Assembly (NCBI GenBank): GCA_965262875.1
Contig: OZ253569.1
Span: forward strand, 4,650,001-4,714,000
Source of the DNA: JBALVT01 sp965262875
Lineage (GTDB): Bacteria; Pseudomonadota; Gammaproteobacteria; Pseudomonadales; Halieaceae
Direction: 5' to 3'
Length of the DNA: 64,000 nt
The stretch's first letter is position 1. Each line of letters begins with the position of its first letter. Shown here one piece after another: positions 52,441 through 60,816 of this stretch. Below the pieces are notes generated by a model. It was not told where the DNA came from and made no database searches. It worked only from the letters and a program-made list of their open reading frames with translations. The position numbers and the translations under genes are program-made.

Positions 52441-53611
52441 GTGTAGTGTATTAAACAGATTAATGATATAATGATTACTTCATTCACTACCCGTGTGAAG
52501 CTAATGCCCGCCCAAATAAATATAACTTTAACAGCGCAAGAGAAAAAACAGTTGGAAAAAAATGTTAGAAGCAAAACGACATCGGTTCGATTGGTAGAGC
52601 GCTCAAGGATTATTTTGCTCGCTGCAAAAAATGTTCCCAACTACAAAATTGCTGAAGAGCTGGAAATTGATGTCAACAAGGTAGGCCGATGGCGCAATCG
52701 TTTTTTTGAGAGAGGGTTTCGGGGAATAGAAAAAGATTTGCCAAGAGGGGCTAATCACGGCGGCAAGAATTCTGCGGACCAGGCAAAGCTGCGGTCGAAA
52801 GTCATCAAGATAACCACGCAGGAAAAACCCAAGGATGGCACCCACTGGACAACCCGGGGTTTGGCAAAAGTGATGGGCATTAATCACTCCTTTATAAATA
52901 GAGTGTGGCGAGAAGTTGGTCTGAAGCCACACCTGGTTGCTCAGTTCAAGGTGAGCAACGATCCTGCCTTTGAAGAAAAGCTACGCGATGTTGTTGGCTT
53001 GTATTTATCGCCGCCAGAGAATGCAGTTGTTTTCTGTGTTGACGAAAAGAGTTCCATTCAAGCGCTGGACAGAACGCAGCCGGGATTGCCGATGAAGCCC
53101 GGGCGCGGCGGAACCATGACTCACGACTATAAGCGTCATGGTACAAGCACCTTGTTTGCGGCACTGAACACCCTGACTGGTGATGTTATCGGTGAGTGCA
53201 AAAAGCGTCACCGGCACCAGGAATTTTTGGCGTTTCTGAAGACTGTGGAAAAACAAACACCCAAGGAGTTAGACCTTCACCTTATCGTTGATAACTACGC
53301 GACGCACAAACACGAAAAAGTGAAGAACTGGATTAAGCGTAATAAAAGGGTTCACTTACACTTTATTCCAACCAGTTCTTCGTGGCTAAATCTGGTGGAG
53401 AGATTTTTTGGTTTGTTGACAGAAAGGCAACTGCGCCGTGGTGTATTCACATCGGTACAAGAGCTGGAAGAGACCATCATGGATTTTATTGAGAGGCACA
53501 ATGAAGATAAAAAGCCATTTGCCTGGACAAAGTCCGCTGAAGAGATTTTGGAGAAAGTGGGGCGCGCAAGGCATGCACTCTCAAATCATCAGTCAGTTTA
53601 ATACACTACAC
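52441..53611 (+). mobile_element. IS630-family element 1
   Basis: A 1171-bp element with inverted ends GTGTAGTGTATTAAAC on both sides. It is bordered by TA at 52439-52440 and 53612-53613, as expected for IS630, which duplicates TA. Its right TA is shared with the left border of the next IS630 element. Confidence 0.88.
52504..53601 (+). CDS. IS630-family transposase 1
   Basis: A 365-residue transposase with an N-terminal helix-turn-helix (NYKIAEELEIDVNKVGRWRN) and a DDE_3 core: Asp in VFCVDEKSSIQALDR, Asp in HLIVDNYATHKH and Glu in SSWLNLVERFFGLL. ATG at 52504 (MPAQINITLT) aligns with the start of the neighbouring copy; the frame is open from 52471. It is intact. It is clearly related to, but different from, element 2. 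Confidence 0.93.
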   Translation: MPAQINITLTAQEKKQLEKNVRSKTTSVRLVERSRIILLAAKNVPNYKIAEELEIDVNKVGRWRNRFFERGFRGIEKDLPRGANHGGKNSADQAKLRSKVIKITTQEKPKDGTHWTTRGLAKVMGINHSFINRVWREVGLKPHLVAQFKVSNDPAFEEKLRDVVGLYLSPPENAVVFCVDEKSSIQALDRTQPGLPMKPGRGGTMTHDYKRHGTSTLFAALNTLTGDVIGECKKRHRHQEFLAFLKTVEKQTPKELDLHLIVDNYATHKHEKVKNWIKRNKRVHLHFIPTSSSWLNLVERFFGLLTERQLRRGVFTSVQELEETIMDFIERHNEDKKPFAWTKSAEEILEKVGRARHALSNHQSV

Positions 53612-53613
53612 TA

Positions 53614-54767
53614 GTGTAGGTCGTCATAAATAGTCTAACATATAGTCTCTTCCCTATATAGAGAGCTTGTCGTGCGTGTTGCAGTAGAAATTGTTTTGTC
53701 TGATGACGAAGTTTTGGGTTTGAGTAAGTTATCTAAATCGCGTTCTGTCTCGGTCCGATTGGCGGAGCGTTCACGAATTGTTCTTCTGGCCGGCAAGGGC
53801 ATGACCAATGAAGAGATCGGTTTTGAACTGGGCATTACGAGACAGAAAGCGGGCCGCTGGCGAGAACGCTATGCAGACAGTGGAGTCGAAGGCATCAGCC
53901 AGGATGCGTATCGGCCAGGGCGAAAACCGAAAATCAGTTCACGCAAGGTTGCACAGGTGATCAGACTCACGACGCAAGAGACACCGGAAAACGCTACGCA
54001 TTGGAGCCAGCGTCTCATGGCAGATAAGGCCGGCATTAGCATGTCCTCGGTGGGCAGGATATGGAAAAGCCACGGTTTGAAGCCACACCGAATAAATACA
54101 TTCAAGGTATCGAACGATAAAGAGTTTGCCGAGAAGTTGGAGGCAATCGTCGGCCTTTACTTATCACCGCCAGAAAATGCCATTGTTTTCAGTTGTGATG
54201 AAAAGAGTCAGATACAAGCACTGGATAGAACGCAGCCGGGCTTGCCGATGAAAAAAGGCAGGGCGGCGACAATGACCCATGACTATAAACGTCATGGCAC
54301 CACGACCTTGTTTGCGGCATTGAACATCTTGACAGGGGAAGTGTTAGGTACCTGCGCCGAACGGCATCGCCATCAAGAATGGTTGAAGTTTCTCCGCCAA
54401 ATAAATAAGTCGACGCCCAAGGATAAAGAGATTCATATTATCTGTGACAACTACGCCACACATAAGCACCCGAAGGTAAAAAGCTGGCTGAAATATCACC
54501 AGCGATTCCATGTGCACTTTACGCCAACCAGCGCATCGTGGTTAAACATGGTGGAGCGGTTTTTTCGGGAGCTAACTGAAAAGCAATTGAAACGAGGTGT
54601 CTTTAGCAGTGTGGAAGAGCTTGAGCAAACAGTCATGGCGTTCATTGAGACTCATAATCAAGCGCCAGCGCCTTATATCTGGACCAAATCCGCGAGTGAC
54701 ATATTGGAGAAAGTGAAGCGTGACAGAGAGAAACTTAATTAGTTACAAACTGTTTGACGACCTACAC
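53614..54767 (+). mobile_element. IS630-family element 2, in tandem with element 1
   Basis: A 1154-bp element with ends GTGTAGGTCGTCA on both sides. It is bordered by TA at 53612-53613 and 54768-54769. It directly abuts element 1 with only one TA between them. Confidence 0.88.
53672..54742 (+). CDS. IS630-family transposase 2
   Basis: A 356-residue transposase starting at GTG 53672 (MRVAVEIVLSDDE). The DDE_3 core has Asp in VFSCDEKSQIQALDR, Asp in HIICDNYATHKH and Glu in ASWLNMVERFFREL. It shares long blocks with transposase 1, such as GLYLSPPENA and TMTHDYKRHGT, but the N-terminal third has diverged, so the two are paralogous elements and not copies. It is intact. Confidence 0.93.
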   Translation: MRVAVEIVLSDDEVLGLSKLSKSRSVSVRLAERSRIVLLAGKGMTNEEIGFELGITRQKAGRWRERYADSGVEGISQDAYRPGRKPKISSRKVAQVIRLTTQETPENATHWSQRLMADKAGISMSSVGRIWKSHGLKPHRINTFKVSNDKEFAEKLEAIVGLYLSPPENAIVFSCDEKSQIQALDRTQPGLPMKKGRAATMTHDYKRHGTTTLFAALNILTGEVLGTCAERHRHQEWLKFLRQINKSTPKDKEIHIICDNYATHKHPKVKSWLKYHQRFHVHFTPTSASWLNMVERFFRELTEKQLKRGVFSSVEELEQTVMAFIETHNQAPAPYIWTKSASDILEKVKRDREKLN

Positions 54768-54931
54768 TAGCAAACCTCCAAATCGCGCCATGATATTGAA
54801 TAGGATAAGCATAGCCAATTACAATGGCGTGCAAAACGTAACGTCTAGGATTCGATGGCTTAACTCATACATTTCAAAGTAAGCGTTCATTTCGTGCAGT
54901 AATTGACTGACAACCAGGAACCACAGCCGGT

Positions 54932-55255
54932 TTAGGAAGGATAGAACTTCTTCTTCATGTCAATGACGTTGATTCCATCTGTGGCTTCTTTGACGATCGG
55001 CGACAATATCTGCGGTGAGACTTTCCACCGGCGACCGTTGCCGGTTAGCACGGTCACTGTCTTCTGATTAAACTTGATGAGTGTGCCTACCTGCATTCCG
55101 TGTTTGGTGGAGTCGAAACACACTTTCGCGCCCACGTTGAACTTCATCATGGCATTAAGCGCATCCGTCGCATCCAGGATTTTCAGGCGCTCTATGATGC
55201 GACCATTCAGGTCGAGCAGTTCGTCATAGGATAGATCGTCGAGTTCAATGGTCAT
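54932..55255 (-). CDS. Hypothetical protein downstream of IS66 remnant
   Basis: A 107-residue protein not assigned to a family. It has an acidic helical N-terminus (LSYDELLDLNGRIIERLKIL) and a small beta-rich C-terminal part (GTLIKFNQKTVTVLTGNGRR). Its start overlaps the end of the IS66 transposase remnant by 11 bp on the same strand, so it may be an accessory gene of that IS66-type element. There is no evidence for a host function. Confidence 0.5.
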   Translation of the reverse strand: MTIELDDLSYDELLDLNGRIIERLKILDATDALNAMMKFNVGAKVCFDSTKHGMQVGTLIKFNQKTVTVLTGNGRRWKVSPQILSPIVKEATDGINVIDMKKKFYPS

Positions 55256-55487
55256 GGGTTAAATCTGATCGCAGTGGGTTTTGCGCAAACAGCTCTTTCC
55301 AGACCCGTGGCGTCAACTGTTCAATCTGCTTCGCCGGGTGAATCGCAACACGTTGCAATACATCCACCAGGTAGGTCGTCGGATCGATACCCTGCATCTT
55401 ACACGTCACTATCAGGCTTTGGATAATACCCACATGCTCAGCGCCCAGTTCAGTCCAACAGAACATCCAGTTTTTGCGTTTATGCAA
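55245..55487 (-). pseudogene. IS66 transposase, C-terminal remnant
   Basis: About 75 residues of the IS66 TnpC C-terminal domain: KNWMFCWTELGAEHVGIIQS, LIVTCKMQGIDPTTYLVDVL and PRVWKELFAQNPLRSDL. The catalytic core is missing. The first codons (MHK) come from the adjoining palindromic sequence, not from IS66. The element is different from the complete IS66 at 21582-24062. Confidence 0.85.
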
Positions 55488-55590
55488 AGCTTCGCATAAC
55501 CGAAATTATCCTCACCCAATAATTATGCAAGGTTCGTCGGGCCACACGCGGTGTTTTTTGGGGGGAGCGCGAGCGGAGGCTTGCATAATT
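55470..55590. repeat. Cluster of ATTATGC/GCATAAT inverted motifs
   Basis: Three copies lie within 120 bp: the near-palindrome TTATGCAAAGCTTCGCATAA (about 55480-55499), AATTATGCAAG (55520-55530 region) and the inverted CTTGCATAATT (55579-55590 region). They lie between an IS66 remnant and the C-terminal remnant of a tyrosine integrase. This suggests they are recombination sites of the lost integrase element. Confidence 0.5.
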
Positions 55591-55752
55591 TCAGAGACTT
55601 TCCAGAAATTGGAGGAGCGTGTCCGTTGGGCGGTAGCGCTTGTGCTGGGTGGCAGGTGGGGTGATGGCGGCAAGAGCCCGTTCCTTCATGGCCATATCCG
55701 CTTCGACATAGCCGTGAGGAACGGTTACTTTCAAATACCGTAAACCTTGTAT
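55591..55752 (-). pseudogene. Tyrosine-type integrase, C-terminal remnant
   Basis: The minus frame reads GLRYLKVTVPHGYVEADMAM, then KERALAAITPPATQHKRYRP and TDTLLQFLESL plus stop. The EADMAMKERAL block and the RYRPTDTLLxFLxSL end are typical of a class of stand-alone site-specific integrases. An in-frame TGA lies just upstream, and the catalytic RHRY region is missing. GCATAAT-type inverted motifs follow on the other side of the stop codon. Confidence 0.6.
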
Positions 55753-55786
55753 TCAATGCCAAACAGCCTTGGCAACCCGCAGAAAT

Positions 55787-56196
55787 TTATCTCCCAAAAT
55801 ACAGCGTATATGTAGTTCCGACGTGCTCTGGCCCAACTAGCTGCGCGATATGGTCTAGATGCTGAACCAGAAATTTTATTTTGGCTTAGGGATTACCCCA
55901 ATTTGCGTGTCTAGCGTTACCTCGCCGTAACCAACATTGAGGATGACAACATTGACACCTGATTTGTGAACACGGACCAACTCAGGCAGAAAACTATCAT
56001 CGGCTCTGATAGGCATACATGCGTGATTGTCCCAAACCAGGGCATCCAGGTGAAACGCCATTACTTCAGCTTTAGAAATGACCACACGTTTTGTTCCCGA
56101 AACAAGAGGGAGTAATGTTCCTATCTCCGATTGGCACTGATTCGCAGACTGATTCCGCTCTAGCCGATATAAATGCGGTAGCGTAGTGAAGATCAT
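55787..56196 (-). pseudogene. Membrane dipeptidase (peptidase M19), decayed
   Basis: The N-terminal fragment (55876-56061 or from 56196) reads HLDALVWDNHACMPIRADDS, then FLPELVRVHKSGVNVVILNV, typical of M19 dipeptidases, with the metal-binding His in place. A second fragment, in a different frame at about 55787-55867, reads HLDHIAQLVGPEHVG, which is the conserved C-terminal metal-site region of the same family. The roughly 200 residues between them are deleted. The gene is dead. Confidence 0.65.
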
Positions 56197-56233
56197 CTCA
56201 AAAACTCAACAGAGAACTTTTCTTAGGAGATCT

Positions 56234-56437
56234 TCATATTTCGCTCGCGCGATATTTGACATTGCCATACCCGCCAGCGGCTACAACTTTGGTACCAGCG
56301 GAGTCCAAGTAAAGGCGGCTTGAACCAATCGAGTCGCTGAGAAACTGCGTCGCGTAGTGGCCCAGACAGCTATCTCTCCCTCCTTGAATTTTAAGGAAGG
56401 AAGCAACTATGAGATCCGAGCAAAGCAAAAAAACCAC
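56234..56437 (-). other. Unassigned coding-like scrap
   Basis: A short minus frame ends ATQFLSDSIGSSRLYLDSAG, then TKVVAAGGYGNVKYRASEI. It reads like the end of a protein but I cannot name the family. It lies in a decay zone between the dipeptidase remnant and TonB receptor 3. It may be a relic, or simply an open frame by chance. Confidence 0.25.
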
Positions 56438-56466
56438 GCTTTAAGCTTAGCTCGAATTTAGGGAGA

Positions 56467-58692
56467 CTAAAAACCGATTTGAAAACCTATACCATAGGTC
56501 GCAGGCAGTCCCCAAGACTCCGCAAAGCCTACGCTCGTTGTGCTGACCTGGGTTCGATACCGCTCATCAGTGAGATTTTTACCCCACAAATAAGCGGACC
56601 AACGGCCGTCTGTACCGGATATACCTAAACGAGCATTCACTAACCAATAGCCATCTTCTTCCGTCTCAATAGGCTGACGTACAATGTCATAACTTACGTC
56701 GTCTTTATAAGCTGCGGAGATAAGAAGATCGCCTATCAGAGAACCTGCGATATTCCATTTATAATCTATCGAAGTGTTGAAATTTAGTTCAGGTGAATTT
56801 GGCAACTCGCTTCCGGATGCAACCCCAGGCAACACAGATGACTTCATTTCGGTATCCAAGAGTCCAACTCCAACTTTGATATTCAACTTTTCGGCTGCAA
56901 GCCAATTAAGGTCAATTTCGACACCTTTAACTTCAGCATCACCTGCATTTGCGATTCCGAACAATGGACCAAACGGGGAGTCAAATAGCGGACCGTAAAA
57001 TTGAAGGTCCTCGAAGTCATAAAAGAACACCGCTCCATTCAGCTGTACACGATTTTTTGAAAATTGGGATTTGAAACCGATTTCATACGCTAGAAGATTT
57101 TCTTCATCAAAACCAGCCAAATCAGCTGGATTAAAAGTTAATTGCCCTTGAAAGCCTCCCGATTTAAAACCCGTACTGACGCTGCCGTATATTAGGGTGT
57201 TTTCAACACCCGTGTAATCGACTCCCACCTTCCAAGATACATTAGTAACGTCGTTATCCTGTGATACTGCTGCAAAGCACTGAATCTGTTGGCCATCACT
57301 TAAGGGAACGACTCCTGAATTCCCAGCGGGAAGTAACGGACACAGATCACCACCACCCGTCGCGAGGTCCGGAGTCACAATAAATGTAAATGCGTCGGAG
57401 AACTCTTTTTCGTCATCCGTGTAACGTAGACCAATGTTAAGATTATATTCATCATTCAGTTGCCACTCCGTATGTACGAACAGTGCTTTCGAATCTGTTT
57501 CTTGTTGGTAGAAATTTCCAACGCCCGTTGAGCCTCCCAATCCAAATAGAGGTAGAAGGTCGGTCGCATCGAATTGATCTCGCGTATCAACTTCATCAGT
57601 CCCGAAGAAACCGCCAAAAATTGCGACAAGACTCTCCCCAACGTAGGTGAACCGAATTTCTTGGGAAAATTGTTCAATCTCGTTGTCGTAAAATCCGTCG
57701 AGGTGGATCAGAGATGAGCCATCTCTATCCTCTTGGTAGAACCGAGAATATTCCTCGAATCCCGTTATAGATGTCAGCTCCCATTGGTCCGACAAAGACC
57801 AATTAACTGTTAGGGCCGCTCCACTATTTTCGATGTCCTGACCAATTCTACCTCCACCTGCTGAACTGTATTCGTCGCCAAAGAATGCATCATCAGTTGG
57901 GTCTAGAAGATTGTCGATGTTGAAGAGGACTGAATCAGATTTGTCTTGCCCTCCATGTACATTTAGCACCAAATTCAGATTTTCGTTTAGCGCCCAATCG
58001 GCAATTAATCTCCACGAAGTTCTATCTATTTCTCCCACGTCCTGTCCGTTTGTTCTATTGTTCTGATGACCTTCACCTTGTTGAACGGATTGCACAGCAA
58101 GACGAACATTAAAACCATCGGATATTTCGCCGCCAATTGCCCCTTCGATCGCTAATCGCTCGAATCGCCCATAGTCGACGTTGATAAATCCCTCAGTTTC
58201 ATCTGAAGGCTTAAGACTCACAAACTTGACCGTGCCAGCCGTTGTATTTTTCCCATAGAGCGTTCCCTGCGGTCCTTTTAGAACCTCCACGCGCTCTAGA
58301 TCAAAAAGCTGAAAGTTCAACATCGCTGGAGATACAAGGTATATGTCGTCAATGTAGATGCCGGCGGCGGGGTTGTTGTTTACTGCATAGTCGTTTAATC
58401 CAATCCCACGGATGCTCACATTGGCAATGCCGCTACCAAATGTATTGTTAATGTTCAAATTGGGCGTCTGCGCTGCAAGATCCAGGGGTTCACTCATACC
58501 CAATCGACGAATATCATCTCCACTGAATGCTGTGACCGCGATACCCACATCATTGAGGTTTTGCTCGCGCTTTTGCGCGGTAACTAACACCTCTTCAAGC
58601 TGAAAGTTAGCAGATTGTGCCTGAACGCCGAATGAGGCAGCCAGTGCACTTGCCGCTGCGATTGTTCGTGGATACCACTTTTTATTTACCAT
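56467..58692 (-). CDS. TonB-dependent outer-membrane receptor 3
   Basis: A 741-residue receptor. The start is ATG at 58690-58692 (MVNKKWYPRT), which has GGGGAAA upstream; the longer frame from 58794 lacks a ribosome site. A signal peptide (residues 1-26), a TonB box EVLVTAQKR at 34-42, a plug with VEVLKGPQGTLYGKNT and a barrel ending FQIGF are present. It lies next to the racemase/DUF917/hydantoinase operon on the same strand, and both have the same paired upstream repeats, so it probably imports the operon's substrate. Confidence 0.92.
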   Translation of the reverse strand: MVNKKWYPRTIAAASALAASFGVQAQSANFQLEEVLVTAQKREQNLNDVGIAVTAFSGDDIRRLGMSEPLDLAAQTPNLNINNTFGSGIANVSIRGIGLNDYAVNNNPAAGIYIDDIYLVSPAMLNFQLFDLERVEVLKGPQGTLYGKNTTAGTVKFVSLKPSDETEGFINVDYGRFERLAIEGAIGGEISDGFNVRLAVQSVQQGEGHQNNRTNGQDVGEIDRTSWRLIADWALNENLNLVLNVHGGQDKSDSVLFNIDNLLDPTDDAFFGDEYSSAGGGRIGQDIENSGAALTVNWSLSDQWELTSITGFEEYSRFYQEDRDGSSLIHLDGFYDNEIEQFSQEIRFTYVGESLVAIFGGFFGTDEVDTRDQFDATDLLPLFGLGGSTGVGNFYQQETDSKALFVHTEWQLNDEYNLNIGLRYTDDEKEFSDAFTFIVTPDLATGGGDLCPLLPAGNSGVVPLSDGQQIQCFAAVSQDNDVTNVSWKVGVDYTGVENTLIYGSVSTGFKSGGFQGQLTFNPADLAGFDEENLLAYEIGFKSQFSKNRVQLNGAVFFYDFEDLQFYGPLFDSPFGPLFGIANAGDAEVKGVEIDLNWLAAEKLNIKVGVGLLDTEMKSSVLPGVASGSELPNSPELNFNTSIDYKWNIAGSLIGDLLISAAYKDDVSYDIVRQPIETEEDGYWLVNARLGISGTDGRWSAYLWGKNLTDERYRTQVSTTSVGFAESWGLPATYGIGFQIGF

Positions 58693-58799
58693 TGTCGATT
58701 TCCCCGTGATGGAATGACTTATTTTAAAGATCGAAAGGGCCGCTAGCGGGTAACCCAGTAACAAATTATCAAGCTCATCTAAGCGATTGAACACCTATT

Positions 58800-58830
58800 C
58801 CGGGTAGGGCGATCCCATACACCGGGTAGG
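58800..58830 (+). promoter_or_regulatory. Paired CCGGGTAGG direct repeats upstream of receptor 3
   Basis: CCGGGTAGG occurs at 58800-58808 and again at 58822-58830, exactly 22 bp apart (two helical turns). They lie 108-138 bp upstream of the receptor 3 start codon. The same GGGTAGG pair with 21-bp spacing lies upstream of the hydantoinase operon (62447-62474). They are a candidate binding site for the MalT-like regulator encoded at 62479. Confidence 0.6.
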
Positions 58831-58921
58831 TTTTACCGTGTTTTAAGAGAATATGTGGCTGTTTCCAGTTGCTTGGTGGCAACAAAGGGAACCCGCGCAT
58901 TTGAGACACATGCGGCGCAAC

Positions 58922-59674
58922 TTATTCTGTGACGCTATATTTGGGCAGCGAAAACCCAGAAATAATTTTGGAACTTGGTGCCGGATAGCTTACTTTGCTG
59001 TGTGTTAATCCACACTTAACGAGTGCTTCAGCCATATGGACAGCTGCTGGAATGGGATCAATAACAGGCGCGTCGTATCCTGCCTTCAGTAGGTTTACAC
59101 GTATTGCCTCTGCGCAACCGAGAAAACCCGTGCATCCGAGCACAATCGCGTCGGCACCGTCCTGTTCGATTGACGCTATCGCTTTCTCCGACAATGCAGT
59201 ATTTAGAGATTCAAGGTCATGCGAGAGTTCGAGCACCGGAATGTCGATTGACTGAAAAGAGGCGTATTTGTCCTTTAATCCGTAGGACCCAATAATTTTT
59301 TCGATTATTGGTCTGATGCGATCAAGTACAGTAATAAAACTAAAGCGATGGCCTAGCATGTTGGCTAAATGCATTGAAGTCTGACCCGCACCAAGTACGG
59401 GAATACGCACCGCCTCGCGACATGCATGGATCCCTGGGTCGCCCATACAATCGATAATAATGGCATCTGCACCGGCATTTTCCGCTTCAATCGCGATACG
59501 AATGGAGCCCGGTACGGCAAGCGCCTCGTCAAACTCAGATTCGATAGAGGAAGGGCCTGCTTCGAGAAGACTATGACTCACGGTCATGTCCGCAGTTTCT
59601 AACGACCGAACGTCATCGAGAGTGCGAACACCCTTGGTGATTATCGGTGTCAACAATCTAATATCGATACTCAT
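58922..59674 (-). CDS. Asp/Glu/hydantoin racemase family protein
   Basis: A 250-residue racemase-like protein. The two catalytic cysteines of the two-base mechanism are in DAIIIDCMGDPGIHA and AIVLGCTGFLGCAEA, and the repeat symmetry of the family is visible. The sequence fits the hydantoin racemase branch of the Asp/Glu racemases. ATG at 59672-59674 follows GGAGACAAGTCCC; the TTG at 59689 is less likely. It is the third gene of an operon after the hydantoinase-family and DUF917 genes, so it probably interconverts enantiomers of a hydantoin-like intermediate. Confidence 0.85.
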   Translation of the reverse strand: MSIDIRLLTPIITKGVRTLDDVRSLETADMTVSHSLLEAGPSSIESEFDEALAVPGSIRIAIEAENAGADAIIIDCMGDPGIHACREAVRIPVLGAGQTSMHLANMLGHRFSFITVLDRIRPIIEKIIGSYGLKDKYASFQSIDIPVLELSHDLESLNTALSEKAIASIEQDGADAIVLGCTGFLGCAEAIRVNLLKAGYDAPVIDPIPAAVHMAEALVKCGLTHSKVSYPAPSSKIISGFSLPKYSVTE

Positions 59675-59692
59675 GGGACTTGTCTCCAATTG

Positions 59693-60784
59693 TTAGTCTT
59701 CTATCTTTTCCAACGGAACAAAGGGTTCATCTATACCGAAGGCGTGCGGTCCAAATACTGCAAGTGATTCCGGCGTGCGCATAATGGGCGCCGCACTGGT
59801 TGCGACAACTTTGAGCCGTTGCCCATACTTAAGCCCTTCGACGGGCACAGGTTCAGCTGTTTCTCGATCCACCAGACATATTAAGTCGGGGACGATACAC
59901 TTAGTTTTACCATTCACGCGCGCAACCAAATGTTCATTTTGAAAGCTGATCTCCATCACAACGGACTGGTCGCTAAGAGAGGTGAGTTGACATTTGCCAA
60001 CGTTAAATCCCTTCGATGTTTCTCTAAAGATATCAGTGACCTTACCGTCAAATAGAATTTTGCATTGATTGTAATAGGGGGTAGTTCGAAGGTATTCGAC
60101 TAACGTGTCAACGGGTCGCCCCTCTTGTCGGCCGGCGGCGATGGTTCGACCAATTTCAAGCGCCATCAACAATGTTCCCTTAACAGCAGTTCGCTTTAGA
60201 TCTGCACCGGACATTGGATAACTAGAAAGTATGACACTCAGCCCAAGTTGCATTGCGGCAACTCGGACCAGATCTTCCGCCGATTTCGCATCTGCGCTAT
60301 CTACTACTATCGCGTTCAAATGATCATCAGTGACTGCAAGTGGCGTACAAGAAATGCCATAGACATTGAATGTAACCATCTGTATTTCGGGGAATGCCCT
60401 CCCCATACCATCGGCATTGACAAGAGGTAACCCCAAGCGAGCTGCGGCCATCACGGGAAGAAGAGAGTTGATTCCACCTATCTCAATACCCACTAGCGCA
60501 TCGGGTTTACGTCCCAGGCGCTGCGAGAGTCGCTCAATCGCAAGATCTATGTCGTCACCACAAGCCGCTTTCTCTCCAAGTACTGTGGGAGCACCGAGCA
60601 TCGCGATGGTGAAAATAAGTGCGTCATCATCGAGATCATCAGGTTCTATTAGCTCTGGCATCCCGAATTCTTTAATCGCATTCATCGCGAGCAATCGTCC
60701 TATATAGGGATCACCGCCACCACCGGTACCCAGAAACGTGGCGCCAGTTGCAATGTCTTGAAGGTCGTCGAGAGTTATTTTCAT
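59693..60784 (-). CDS. DUF917 family protein (S-methylthiohydantoin desulfurase-like)
   Basis: A 363-residue DUF917 protein. The glycine-rich start ATFLGTGGGGDPYIGRLLA and the central GIEIGGINSLLPVMAAARLG and NADGMGRAFPE stretches are typical. The family has been linked to desulfuration of S-methyl-thiohydantoin compounds and is usually found beside hydantoinase/oxoprolinase genes, as here. Its substrate in this organism is not known. It lies 32 bp after the hydantoinase-family gene and 18 bp before the racemase. Confidence 0.85.
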   Translation of the reverse strand: MKITLDDLQDIATGATFLGTGGGGDPYIGRLLAMNAIKEFGMPELIEPDDLDDDALIFTIAMLGAPTVLGEKAACGDDIDLAIERLSQRLGRKPDALVGIEIGGINSLLPVMAAARLGLPLVNADGMGRAFPEIQMVTFNVYGISCTPLAVTDDHLNAIVVDSADAKSAEDLVRVAAMQLGLSVILSSYPMSGADLKRTAVKGTLLMALEIGRTIAAGRQEGRPVDTLVEYLRTTPYYNQCKILFDGKVTDIFRETSKGFNVGKCQLTSLSDQSVVMEISFQNEHLVARVNGKTKCIVPDLICLVDRETAEPVPVEGLKYGQRLKVVATSAAPIMRTPESLAVFGPHAFGIDEPFVPLEKIED

Positions 60785-60816
60785 TGTCTACCGTTTTTCT
60801 GATTCGTTTATCGAGA

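Noticed and set aside
55474..55762. Overlapping open frames of 79-89 codons on both strands
   Set aside because: Composition is not protein-like. The only meaningful frame there is the integrase C-terminal remnant on the minus strand.
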